Source: Larix sibirica (lineage: Eukaryota > Streptophyta > Pinopsida > Pinales > Pinaceae). From it: a stretch of 21,680 nucleotides of DNA. Below are positions 8,565 through 18,900 of the stretch, one piece after another. A program made the position numbers and the translations under genes. The DNA lies in contig NWUY0300000936.1 of the NCBI GenBank assembly GCA_004151065.3, positions 107,229-128,908 on the forward strand, written 5' to 3'. The notes below the pieces were generated by a model. It worked only from the letters and a program-made list of their open reading frames with translations, was not told the DNA's origin and searched no databases. The stretch's first letter is position 1, and the number at the start of each line of letters is the position of its first letter.

Positions 8565-11500
8565 CCACCATTCTCCAAGACATTCTTGCACAAGAAGAGT
8601 AAAAAATTATACTAGAGTCGTACCACCAATACATCTTGCAGTCAACCTCTAGTATAACATAGCTCTTGGTGATCAATGCATATTGTAGCATTCTAGTGTC
8701 ATTACAGTACCATTCTCCCATTTGTTTGCAACCTTTCAACAACCATAATATGTCCTCACTAGACAAATCCATCATCTCACCTGTATTATACATATATAGT
8801 TACCATGGGATACAATCATAATAATTTCAACAAGAAATTCTCAAGTCCGTTTCATACAAAAACAATATGTCATAAGTATGAGATCCTTCTCATAATGCTT
8901 AGCCTTTGCATGTGGTAGCATCTAGTCTTCATTATAGATTTACAGTCATTATCGTATCCAAAAAAATTCTACCTACACTCCAAACTTTTCTGTCAACCAA
9001 ACAAATAGTGAGCACCCATGCATATAATCCATTCATTGCAACATTTACAACAACCCATCAAGAGATCTCAGAATTATAACACATAAATAATTCAATCATT
9101 GTTAGTTGTCAATATCTTAAAGGTAATGAAATACATTCACTATGTATGCATCACTAGAACAATCATGGATTATTACAAAATGCAGTCACATTATCTATGC
9201 AATCAAACAAATGTGCTAATACTCATGGTTATACAATCACACTCTTCACCATATTCATATTTTAGAATTAATTATTAGTTAATTTTATCTTTTCTTGTGG
9301 GGTGTTTCCTTGTTATTGCTTGAATTTTTCACACCTATGACATTTCAATGTGCGTCATGGAAAGACATCATCAACATACAACATGCAACTTACAAAGCTT
9401 CATTTTCATCAAAAATCAACATGTGGAATGGAATTTCTTTGGAATAGTCAAACTTCTTTTGAGTCATGTAGCTTAATATAAAGGGAGCATGCACAACATT
9501 GTGCAAAAAATCCATTAAAACCCACATGACTGTGCATACATGCATACTCATAAATTTTGCATCACATTCAAAGCTCCCCAACTACATTTTGAGTGCCAAA
9601 GAGGTTTGAATGGCCTTTTGACAGGTACTTGAGCATTAAATAGCCCCATATTTGTGCCTAGAAACCACTTCATGGAGAATATCATTCACATATTGAACTG
9701 GTTATTTGAAGACCTCCAAATTGGCTACAAAAGGAATCCATGTGCATGCATTCCATAAGAAAAATTTAGAAAAAAGTTGTGATGCTACAAGAATCTCCTT
9801 GGAGGACAACTCTTCCATCCACATTCTTACCATTCATTGGCATCTCAAGCTCCCTTGACTTCTTTCTCAAGAATCAAGTGTTTTCCTACACCATTCCAAG
9901 TTAGTTAAAGAGAAATTAGAGAGAATTTAAAGGACCCTCCCAAAGGAAGTGGTGGTTTCCTATTGGAAGCTACTTTCCTCAAGGTGATATTATTGTATTC
10001 AAAGCTTTTCCATTAGGCAATAATCATTTGGTTGAATCTCATCTCTTTATTGTGTTTTCACATTTTTTCAAGGTTAATCTTAGAAGTAGCTCTTGTATTT
10101 GTTGTTATTCATTCATATATTCATAGTATTGGTCATACCAATCCACTAATGTACTGATGCCTTGCTTGTACCCTGCAAGGAAAGCAGATTTAGCTCACCA
10201 TTGAGCCATTTTTTTGACAATAGTATTGGGGATTCCACTTTGTGTTTTTATTTTATTTTATCATCTATAGATTTTCTACTTGCTTGTTACTAACTTGGGG
10301 CTTGTTGCAAAATCATACCCTTCTTGTTCATACCCCTAACCGGTGATTTTTGTAGGCTGAATACCACTTTCTTCTCATTTTCTAGCCTATGTAGTACCCG
10401 GTGCTTGTTCTAAGTGAACCTGCACAATTAATCCTTTGATAATCACACTGTCACTCAGGCCCTCTATTAATTCAATATCACTACTTTATTGTGCAACCCT
10501 TGTAGCTCTAAACTCACAATGCCACTCGAGTTTCATGCGTGTTTAGTCGCACTACTTTACCACATAAAAAACCCAATTCTCAGGTCTTACGTTCGTGAGA
10601 CCCTTATCATTGAGACATGTGTGACTGTAGTAAAATTAGGGTTAGTTGGCTTGATATCTTCACAATTGTAGTCCACATGGCTATTCACACAATATAAGGG
10701 ATTAAGAAAACAATCACAATTTGTTTTTTCTTCATTAATTGTTAAATCACATAGTTTTAAAGTAGGGGGTGAAATCAATTTGCAACTTTCTTTTCTAGGG
10801 CTTGGGATTTAAGGTTACCAATGACCTTATAGCCTACACTAGAGTAGATTACAAAAGTATTTATTGCTTTCAAATTTAAAATGAATTATTAGTTTATGCA
10901 ATTTGGGTAAAATTGCATTAGTTTAATATTTTTCCACTTTCATATTTATTTTCTGAAGCAATCTAGATTAGTCTACTCTTCACACAGACAAGGGACCTAA
11001 ATATTATTATCCTCTTTACATTGTGCACATAAAATGATCGTGGTGAACTAGAAAGGACTAGAAGAGCAAAATACCTCCCTTAATACATTTTGTTTTAAAA
11101 ATATTTCTTGCAATCATCCAAATCACATTTAGGAAATTAAATTGGAAGGAGTAAGAACCCATACATGTTCACATCCTCTATATTTATTCTTCTAAGTTCA
11201 ATTGCAAGTTTATTTTGAAGCATTTTTACCATACACATGTTTTACCACTTGAAGCACACACAAAAGGGACCCAAAGACTCTTCTCAGTAAAGTATACTCT
11301 TCATCTTGCACTCTTAAAATGATCTTGATGAATTAGACAAATTGAGAGGTTTGAAATACCTCCCCTTTCACACATTAATTCAAAACTTAGACGCTTTTAA
11401 AATCAATCAATAACTTAATCCTAAAGTGTCTTAATTACTCTACCAAGAGGTCACAAAACAAATTATAGGATAAGTTATTTATATAATTGTGTTATTTATA

Positions 11501-11761
11501 TGCATTTCTAGGTTTAGAGATGTGTTCAATAGTGTACACGGTACTACTTTCAATTGCAAATGCTTTTCATTTCACTTGAAAAGGTTTCTGTTTTTCCAAG
11601 ATACAATCATTTTATTAGATCCCAAGGTATAATGTTTACATTTACATATTTAAAAAAATAATCTTTCTCATATTGTTTCATATTTGAATTTGGTTTTCTA
11701 TTTTATTCTCAATTTGTTTCCTTTTTTATTTGGGTATGCTCTTTTCCATGCACTCTTCCTG
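8565..11761. other. AT-rich DNA, no recognisable gene
   Basis: No coding similarity, RNA gene or element terminus could be supported on either strand. Short open frames (9390-9581 minus, 10489-10671 plus, 10587-10778 minus) have no recognisable domains and the last two overlap on opposite strands. The section at about 10150-10660 is somewhat less AT-rich and may be the remnant of an unidentified repeat. Confidence 0.4.
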
Positions 11762-11857
11762 AACTCGGTAAATCAGAAACATAGCAAAGAGGGTTTTCTT
11801 GACTCCATATGCTCTTTGTTGTGTGCCTTGTGCAAACTTGGTAAACCGGAAATAGAG
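11762..11857 (+). repeat. Degenerate direct duplication, 73-bp offset
   Basis: AACTCGGTAAATCAGAAA at 11762 matches AACTTGGTAAACCGGAAA at 11835, and both run on into an ATAG-type continuation. Differences are mostly C/T changes, consistent with decay of methylated cytosines in an old repeat. The pair may belong to the terminal region of an unidentified element. Confidence 0.5.
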
Positions 11858-12504
11858 AGAAAACTTGCAATTTCCTGGTGAGCTAACCAAAATCTAAACC
11901 CAAGTTTGAGAAATTTGTTTTGAAATTTCATTTGTTGTTTGTGAGTGTTTGTGCAAAAGTGTTTTACAGGCCAAAAGCAATGTTTTTTGGGTAGGCATTC
12001 TCTACAACAACAACACCCCAATTCTCCTTCATAGTTCATTATTATATCTTTTGTCTAGTTCATTTGGTTGAAAGTTAATTTATTAAGTAAGATGTCTTGA
12101 TTCAAGTCCTCTTTACCAAGTTATTTTTTGAAAAAGTTGATGCAAGTTTAATTTATAAAGTAACTTCATTGTAAAAATGTTTCTCACTTGTTTTATAAAA
12201 GTGGGTCACTTATTTTCGAAAGCAACTTATTTGTAAAAGTGAGCTTATAGGCAAAGTTAGTGAAAGATGGGTGGGGGGGATTATTTATTACGCAGTGACC
12301 ACATTGTGCACCCATCACCACATCAATCAAGCTCTATTTTCCATGTGGCTCCCTAGTTCCATTTTTTCCTTTCTTCAAAAGGGTATAACTTTGACATCCA
12401 TAGTCCATTTTTAGTGCATTTTTCTAAACTGCCTATTTTTTGAGAGATTTGCATCTAGACCATAAGTTCCTATTTTTGAATTCATGTTCCTTGCATATTA
12501 TAAT
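11858..12504. other. Region before copia gag, no LTR or primer-binding site found
   Basis: If the copia relic were complete, its 5' LTR, a TGGTATCAGAGC-like primer-binding site and an untranslated leader would lie here. None is recognisable, and nothing resembles the probable 3' LTR at 15617-16086. A run of eight G at about 12273-12280 is the only marked composition feature. The copia element is therefore probably truncated at its 5' side. Confidence 0.45.
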
Positions 12505-13377
12505 ATGACTAGTCCAAGTGATATTATACTTACCCATACCAACTACTTCTCATGGAGATACCATATGGAGGATTTACTATGAAGTAGAGGACTTTACCGG
12601 GCTACCTTGGGAACATAAACCCCTCTTAATGCATTAAATAAATCCAAATGGGATAATAAAAATTATGAATTAGATGTACTAATCAGAATGTCCATATCTA
12701 GTGATATTTAGTTTCACCTTCAAGGAATAAAGATCCCAGACGCAACATGGAAAAATATGGAAACTGTGTTTGGTAAACACAATGAAATTCGAGCCCACGA
12801 AATTGAAAACCAACCGATTCCTTTAAATCCCAGTGAATTCTCCCAAATTGAATATTTTCTATTTAAATTCAATACACTTAGAATTTTATTTGTAGAATGT
12901 AAAATAATGAATGTAGTTGGCCTACTCAAATATGTTATTCTTGCTAAGCTTGACACTATTTATTCTATTTTTATATCTACTTTTCACTTGATTAAAGAAG
13001 ATCTTATTAGTCAAGGGGATACTTACCAAATGCCCTCTTTTTAATATTTTCATGATTCTTTGATTAGAGAGAAAGATAATCTCATGCATCTTGGAGTAAA
13101 CAACATTGTAGGTACATCTAACAAATCCTTAGTAACCCAACAAAAGGATAAAGACAAGAATCCAAAGAAGAAACACCCTTGCAACAATACAAAAAACCAG
13201 GGTCCCAAACAATCTCAGTTGGCTCCTCCTTCCAATGGTGATAAGGGAATCAAATAAAAAGGAAAACAAATCGGTAAACATAGTAATTTTGGTAGGAAAA
13301 ATAGTCATCTAGAATCTAAATGTTTCAAGAAGATGGAATCCTTAGAAGCAAGCAATGAAGAAGCATCAAATCAATCT
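12505..13377 (+). pseudogene. gag: Copia gag pseudogene
   Basis: The likely original start is ATG at 12505 (MTSPSDIILTHTNYFSWRYH), matching the usual copia Gag opening in which a Trp lies in an N-Y-x-x-W segment followed by MEDLL. The frame is cut by TGA, TAA and TAG codons within about 200 bases but continues as RMSISSDI*FHLQGI, FGKHNEIRAHEIENQPIPLN, FKFNTLRILFVECKI and a Ser-Thr-Phe-His block, then a Lys/Asn/Gln-rich basic tail (13080-13260). The nucleocapsid knuckle C-x2-C-x4-H-x4-C survives only as H and the last C (13281-13323). One extra base near 13351 shifts the frame before the protease. Gag would form the particle shell in a living element. Confidence 0.85.
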
Positions 13378-13396
13378 TGATTCTTCTTCTCATTGA

Positions 13397-13547
13397 CATG
13401 CACTTTCTGCTTTTGTCTTTTCCTTTAACACATCATCTAATTCCTCTTATTCTAATGTGTGTCTCATTGATTCTAGAGCATATTATCATATGTCTAAGGA
13501 TAGATCCATTTTTTTGCTCCTAACGAATGTAACACAAAAAATATTTA
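13397..13547 (+). pseudogene. Copia protease fragment
   Basis: The frame HALSAFVFSFNTSSNSSYSN leads into LIDSRAYYHMSKD (Asp codon 13469-13471). Copia aspartic proteases carry DSGA here; the Gly is Arg (AGA, 13475-13477), a single-base change from GGA that would spoil the active-site loop. The frame continues through SIFLLLTNVTQKIF and is then cut off beside the N at 13548. The second half of the protease is missing and is replaced by unrelated antisense DNA. Confidence 0.75.
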
Positions 13548-13548
13548 N

Positions 13549-13795
13549 CAGGAACCAAACTAGCCACCCATTCAAAGTATCTAAGAGGAATTATTATTTT
13601 CGCATCTAACAACTTCCTCACTTCCCTTTCAATAATGGACAACAAAATAGGATTTGTTTTCCTAAGTTTCTGTCTGAAAGGATGTGTTCTAGGATTTAAA
13701 GGAATCTTATGATCAATTATGGATGTATCATAGGTACTGATATCTTCATACCTCTATGAAAAAACATCTATGTTCTCCTTAAAAATACTTATGCA
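13549..13795 (-). mobile_element. Ty3/gypsy pol fragment (RT N-terminus), antisense inside copia
   Basis: Read on the minus strand from about 13790, the frame gives FKENIDVFS*RYEDISTYDT, then SIIDHKIPLNPRTHPFRQKL and IEREVRKLLDAKIIIPLRYF-EWVASLVP. This is the start of Ty3/gypsy reverse transcriptase, where HKIPLKPG.KPFRQKLRR, the V.KLL.A.II.P...S.WV..LVPV run and an upstream DVFAWSYEDM are diagnostic. It holds one stop, so it is less decayed than the copia host. It ends on its 3' side at LVP, before any catalytic residues, within a few bases of the N at 13548. It has no LTRs of its own. Confidence 0.8.
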
Positions 13796-13798
13796 GGC

Positions 13799-14730
13799 AC
13801 AAATTTACAAGGTCCTAAGCATGTCCTAGAAACTAGAATTGTTGATGATATTACCAAGTTGTACAAATTTAACAACTTTGGGTCATCATCTTTTCCATTA
13901 GTTTTTATTGTTCATAGTGATGAATTGAGCAAACTCTGGCATGAACGATTTGGTCATCTAGACTATTTCTCATTAAAGCAGTTGTGTAATCAAAATATGG
14001 TGACTCGTCTTCCTCTCATTTCTTGCAGGGATGATGTTTGTCTTGGATGTGTTCTAAAGAAACATTATTGGGATAATATTGAAAAATGTGCCTCTTAACA
14101 TGCCTCAAGCCATTTGCATCATGTTCACATTAATTTGTGTAGTCATGTTCCTACTATTTATTTCTCTAGGTTTAAGTAATTCTTATCTTTCATTGATGAC
14201 TTCTTCATATGCGCTTGGGTTTATTTAGTAAAACATAAGAGTGACGTTTTTGACATTTTTTTCGCCTACAAAGTTCTAGTAGAAAAACAATATGTCCATA
14301 AACTTCAAAACTTAAGAAGAGATAATGGAGGAAAATATGTTAACAACAAATTTACAACTTACTACAATACACAAGGAATTTAGATGCAGTATACTATTCC
14401 ATACACACCATATCAAAATGGTGTTTCCAAGAGAAACAACCAAATATTAAATAAAATGTTGAATTGTATGATCCAATCTCAAGGATTAAATCCTCATTTT
14501 TTGGTGAAAGCCATTAACTATGCCAGTTACATAGTTAATAGAATTCTCACGGATACTTTAAAATATATAGCATAAAAAGAAACATGGATTTAAATTAAAC
14601 CAGATGTAAGCCACTTTTGTGCATTTGTTAGTGAAGCATGGATTTACAATCTTGTTAAGAAAAGGAAATAATCACAACCTAAGAGTGAGAAGTGCATTTT
14701 TGTTGGATATTCTAAAGATGTAAAATCCAA
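13799..14730 (+). pseudogene. Copia integrase pseudogene
   Basis: Copia coding resumes at about 13802 (NLQGPKHVLETRIVDDITKL) in the protease frame. The zinc-binding HHCC module is intact: LWHERFGHLD (two His) then C-RDDV-C-LG-C (13936-14055). In the core, the first catalytic Asp of the HSDLCGP motif is Asn (AAT, 14132-14134, reading VHINLC), the second Asp survives in RRDNGGKY (14321-14323), and the third, Glu in NGVAER, is Lys (AAG, 14429-14431, reading NGVSKR). Stops are few: one TAA near 14178, one TAG at 14381-14383 and TAA/TAG codons after 14571. The C-terminal block KPDVSHF and PKSEKCIFVGYSKD (about 14605-14720) is present. Integrase would join element DNA to the genome; this one is catalytically dead. 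Confidence 0.85.
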
Positions 14731-15605
14731 CCTCATTCCAATGAAATAAATATCAGTAGAGATGTTAAATTTAATGATAATATCTTGGCCTATGAGCCTA
14801 ATTCAACATTTGTGCCATCTTCATCCTATGATCCATCTTAAACGATTGTGATGTCTTCAATTCCCAACTTTTTTGCTAGTGGTCATATTCTAGTTTCTTC
14901 TTCAAATGATGTCAATGAGGATGAAAACCCACCTATGCCCACTCAACTTCCTCTAGTTGGGTCCATTGAACATTATCCTACACTAACACCACCACTTCGT
15001 AGATGAGTCCATACAACATGATAAACAGATGGTGATCTTGTTGATGATCCTATATATTAGCATTGAACACGTTCATAGTTCCAACGAGCCTCTTCTCTTT
15101 CGGTTCAATATTTAAATACTTGTGATCTATAAACATTTACATAATCTTCTAGACATATAGATTGGGATGCAACAATGAATGACCAGTATCGTTCCTTAAT
15201 AATGAACAAATGTTGGGTTACTTTACCTCTTTTAACTTGGGCTTGTAAGAAACAACAAGCTCTTTCTCTTTCTTTAATAGGAGAAGAGTATCGATTCATT
15301 GTTAATGCAAGTCAAGAAGCCTTGTGGCTTCTATAGATAATTTTAGAGTTTGAATTCTACTAGAAACATCCAACTAACCTCTGGATTGAAATTAGAGTTC
15401 CATCAAGCTCACCAAAGATCAAATTCAACATCAGCACAATAAACCCTTTGAGATATACATGCACTTCATCAGAAACCTAATTTAGGATTGTGTTCATGAA
15501 GTGCTATCCCTACACATGATGAGGTTGCAAACATCTCCATAAATTCTCTTACAAAAGTGAATTTTTCTAAACTCCATTCTATGTTAGGAGTTCATAAATT
15601 TGTCA
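14731..15605 (+). pseudogene. Copia RT N-terminus fused to RNase H (RT core deleted)
   Basis: After a frameshift near 14730 the frame reads HSNEINISRDVKFNDN, an acidic Ser/Pro linker with many stops, FQRASSLSVQYLN, and the RT start DWDATMNDQYRSLIMN-KCWVTLP (15160-15227). It then continues at once, in frame, with LTWACKKQQALSLS, EEYRFIVNASQEALWLL of RNase H (15231-15333). The normal KGRK..WV start, the YVDD catalytic site, the connection domain and the first RNase H Asp are all absent, about 1 kb judged from typical copia length. Further on, in shifted frames, SIKLTKDQIQHQ, IYMHFIRNLI and VNFSKLHSMLGVHKFVIKRG mark the RNase H end. The RNase H Glu (of the AEAEY motif) is kept. Confidence 0.85.
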
Positions 15606-15607
15606 TT

Positions 15608-15616
15608 AAGAGGGGG
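15608..15616 (+). other. Polypurine tract (AAGAGGGGG)
   Basis: AAGAGGGGG follows directly after the last conserved pol residues (MLGVHKFVIK) and before a TTGGACTC sequence. Its place and composition match the primer for plus-strand synthesis in LTR retrotransposons, and it marks the start of the 3' LTR. Confidence 0.65.
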
Positions 15617-16086
15617 TTGGACTCTAATGCCTCCTTCCTTCTCCTATTGTGTCACCTTTGTAAATCCTTAGGATATTTAGACACTTAGAAGTTAGTTAAG
15701 ATCAACTTGGTCTAATTAATGTGTCTTTAGGTAAAGTGTGTTTCTTTAGTATGCATTTTGTACTTATGTNTGTAATCAGATGGTCACAATATGTTCTAGA
15801 CATAAAGTGGTCTAATGGTTCATCTTCTCCTTGATCTTAACAACTACATTGATTTGTGGCTTAACTCTTGATTGGTCAATGATCTCTATGTAAAGATAAT
15901 AGAGGGTCATTAGCAAATGATCGATTGTGAGAAACTCATAAGTATATTATTTTTACTTTGCATTAATATATTGTCTCAGTTGGTTGTTTGCTTAGGTTTG
16001 TGGACTATTTCCCTCTTTGAGGGTTTTAACCACGTAATGCAGTGGTGTGTTGATCGGTTTGTGTGAGCGGTTACTTAAGGTGTTCA
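15617..16086 (+). mobile_element. Probable copia 3' LTR
   Basis: It starts after the polypurine tract with TTGGACTCTAATGCC. Near 16010-16040 it contains CTCTTTGAGGGTTTTAACCACGTAA, close to the GGGTTTT.CCACGTAAA block found shortly before the U5 end in many plant copia LTRs. A CA end is proposed at TGTTCA (16081-16086), for a length of about 470 bp. The exact edges are uncertain because no second copy exists in the window. An ambiguous base lies at 15770. Copia coding sequence (LDSNASFLLL) can still be read a short way past the tract by chance. Confidence 0.5.
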
Positions 16087-17158
16087 AACTATGTGGAAAT
16101 GCCCTATTTTAATCAAACAAAAAATTCAAATACATAAGTTTTTTGAAAATATAATCCTTGTATCATTATTCCCTCTTTATCAGCAAGTAGTATTTTAGAT
16201 TTGAGGGAACCCTAATCACTCCATGTCAAAAAAAAAGATGGGAAAAATTAGACATGCTCAAAATAACTCACTATGTTGCCATTGGAAACTTTGTCATATA
16301 TAGTTCTTTTTTCAATGGGGTCAATCAATCCATTAACCATGGAACCTAAGTACACCATCAAATACTTAAAGGAGATCCATAGTATTATCAATGAGACTAC
16401 AACATTGTTTCGAAAGCTATAAAAATGTAAGAAGGAGAGAGACACAACTCCTCTGATATCTTGCTTTTAGTCCAACTAATCTCTCAAATCATTATTGTGA
16501 TGTAAGATATATGGAAGACACAATCAATTATGTTTTAAATATTTCATATAACTAATAAACACGAAACATTATCTAGCTCGTAATATTGTCTTCAACTTGG
16601 AACTTCACAACATGTAAATGGGTTTACATTGCCACAACAAGAAACTTTATCATTATTTTGAAGAAGAATAGAAAGTTGCTCCATAATTTCAAATATTACT
16701 TTAAGGGTAGTAGGAGTATCTTGTAGTTGTTTTTTATAAATAAATGAAGGCATATATGTGTTAGAAACTTGTTTGAATGGAGGCTCTACATGTGGGCAGC
16801 CCTACATGTGGTTCTATTAGCACGAAATCCCACGTCGATGGACTCATGGGTAGAGTAAGCGTCCTATGGTGGTTGGAAGGATATGCAATCACAAATCTAG
16901 TGAATCATCACAAGTCTTCAAGCTTTGAAACCATTCTCCAAGGAATTTTAAACTTAGTGTAATGAGATGTACTTTAAATCCATAAATACATGCAAACACA
17001 TTATTAATCATGAGATTGTATAAGAGTCATTCATTCCAACCCATTTCAAGGCATCGGGATATAAACCATTAAATGTAGAAAATGGACAAATTCATGCAAC
17101 AATGTGCATCATGAGGTAAGGATAGAATACCACCTTTCCATGCGCATACTACTAAAAA
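16087..17158. other. AT-rich DNA, no recognisable gene
   Basis: No conserved coding block or element end is visible. Short open frames at 16248-16445 (minus) and 16777-16962 (plus) translate to sequences with no known domain. Confidence 0.45.
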
Positions 17159-17255
17159 GGCGAAAAGAGAGAGTGCATTTGCCACTCGGTTTTAGGCCAA
17201 ACCTAAGAAACCTGGCCGAAAGAGAGTATAAAGAAGTGGGAGAGCCACTTGGTTA
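17159..17255 (+). repeat. Degenerate direct duplication (GGC(C)GAAA-GAGAG ... GCCACTYGGTT)
   Basis: GGCGAAAAGAGAGAG...GCCACTCGGTT starts at 17159 and a second copy, GGCCGAAAGAGAG...GCCACTTGGTT, at 17214, with an 8-base length difference inside. The sequence between them includes TTAGGCCAAACCTAAG. It looks like part of a tandem block from an old, unidentified repeat. Confidence 0.5.
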
Positions 17256-18400
17256 ATATATTAGATTTTATATCTTGATTATGTTAACTTATGGATATAG
17301 ATTATTAAGGTGCTTCACTTAAGTTTCATACCATTTTTTACTAACAAATTAGAAAATGAAAATAAATTAATTATCTAGGGTTAATTCATTAAAGATTTAT
17401 TTAATGAGATAGAAACTTTTTTGCTAAAAAAAATGTATGAAAAAACTCACTCAAAATTGATTGTTGAAGTTATTGAAGCTACTTGTATTAAATAAGAGAG
17501 TTGTGAAAGGTATTCAAGAGTAACCCACTTTCCAAATGAACCTACACACTTAGCTCAACTATACTACAAAATCTTAATTATACACTATCTCCAATATAAA
17601 GATACATATATATATATCAAATTAACACTAAATCTACTACCAATATATATCAATGACAATGCTAAGTAGAGAGACCTATGTTCCATCAAGTGGGGGGGTA
17701 ATATTCCCTTTCCCTAACTATTATGGAACCCCCTTGAGATTGAAAGTTTGAACCATTTAAGGTATGAGTGGGACTATGCTAATGAATATGCTTTAGGATG
17801 AATCAACAAGCCTTCAAGTTTGTAGACAAGCTAATAACAAGATTTCCTTGTAGATGTTTTGGAGATAACATGTGCAAGTAGCTTACGAGCACATAAGAGG
17901 TGGAATATATATTATATTAAGAGGTGTTTCTAATTTGAGCGTGTACATAAAATATAACGAGAGAGGGAAAAATAATCTAAGATATATACAAAGGGAAATT
18001 GACTCTGGTATAAATATGTAAGAAAATGATATCAAGGCATAGGTGTACATTAGGTTAGTTGTTGGAGCACCCAAATCTTATGTCAAGGTCATATGTGTTG
18101 ATGTATATGTAACTTCGGAATGTATTTCATCTATGTATTTTATATATATTTATTGTANGATTGGACAAAGGTGACAGTAGTCCAAGTCTCTCATGCGATT
18201 GCCATTCACTAGCAAGCCCAACCTGCAGTTTGAACGGTAACATGAAGCATGAGTCAAAGTCCATTGAATTTATGCTAACCCCTAAGTGAGTCAAAAAGGT
18301 TTTGAATTAAGGCCAAGGGAGAAGTAGAAAAGGAAAATAATAGGGGAAAGAGACAACACTTGGGCATGACATAAGTCAGGGTCGTCCAAGTGAAAGATTC
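17256..18400. other. AT-rich DNA, no recognisable gene
   Basis: Nothing could be supported on either strand. A run of seven G at about 17691-17697 and an ambiguous base at 18158 are the only marks. A 63-codon minus-strand open frame (17883-18074) has no family resemblance. Confidence 0.45.
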
Positions 18401-18900
18401 CATTTGTCATTGCATTAAAAGATGTTCCTGCAATGGTGTAGGGAAAGAGGCCATAGATCACAAAAGAAGATAAGGAGGCAAAAGAATTGGACGAGTTTGG
18501 GGGATCAATTGAAAAAGAGAGTAAGACCCATTGTTTTTAGTGGCATGGCCTTTAACATAGTAACTATAAAGGCATTGACTCCCCTACATCCAATAGTTTG
18601 CGCCTTTGGCAATAGGGTACTTCATAGCACCTTCACTTCACCCCAAGCCAAGGTTGGGACCCTAAGTGAGGAAGTTATGAATTCTTTGTAGGAGGGATAA
18701 CAATTACAATCATTATTGGTGTTGTTGCAATGATCAATCTAGCATCAAGTTGTATGGGATTAAGGGTAGGGATAGATTGGTATTCTTACATCTCCTCGTG
18801 GAGCTTTGTAATTGATGGTGTTGTTGGAAACACCACCATTTTGTTTCTAATTTGGAATGTTTTCTATCATATTGGTGGTTAGAACCATTGAGGAATAAGA
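18401..18900 (+). pseudogene. Possible coding relic, unidentified
   Basis: One plus-strand frame keeps long coding-like runs between stops: ITKEDKEAKELDEFGGSIEK (about 18459-18518), then HSNYKGIDSPTSNSLRLWQ and HLHFTPSQGWDPK, then an unbroken hydrophobic run of about 70 codons up to TAG near 18882. A second frame is open for 89 codons over 18422-18691, so this may be chance. I do not recognise a family. Confidence 0.25.

Larger units (their letters stand above)
12505..16086 (+). mobile_element. Decayed Ty1/copia retrotransposon, 5'-truncated and internally deleted
   Basis: Domains occur in copia order: Gag, zinc-knuckle remnant, protease, GAG-pre-integrase, integrase core, integrase C-terminal block, RT N-terminus, RNase H, polypurine tract, probable 3' LTR. 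Integrase ahead of RT defines Ty1/copia and excludes Ty3/gypsy. The coding frame is broken by many stops and at least four frameshifts. The RT core is deleted and a Ty3/gypsy piece in antisense replaces part of the protease-integrase spacer. No 5' LTR is found. It cannot encode any working protein, and its decay implies an old insertion. Confidence 0.88.

Noticed and set aside
8512-8793. 93-codon minus-strand open frame
   Set aside because: It includes translation of a (TA)10 tract and has no recognisable domain; a frame this long is expected by chance in 21 kb.
11684-11881. Hydrophobic 65-codon plus-strand open frame as a small membrane protein
   Set aside because: The hydrophobic start comes from a T-rich tract, the rest lies in a degenerate direct duplication, and an opposite-strand frame is open over the same bases.
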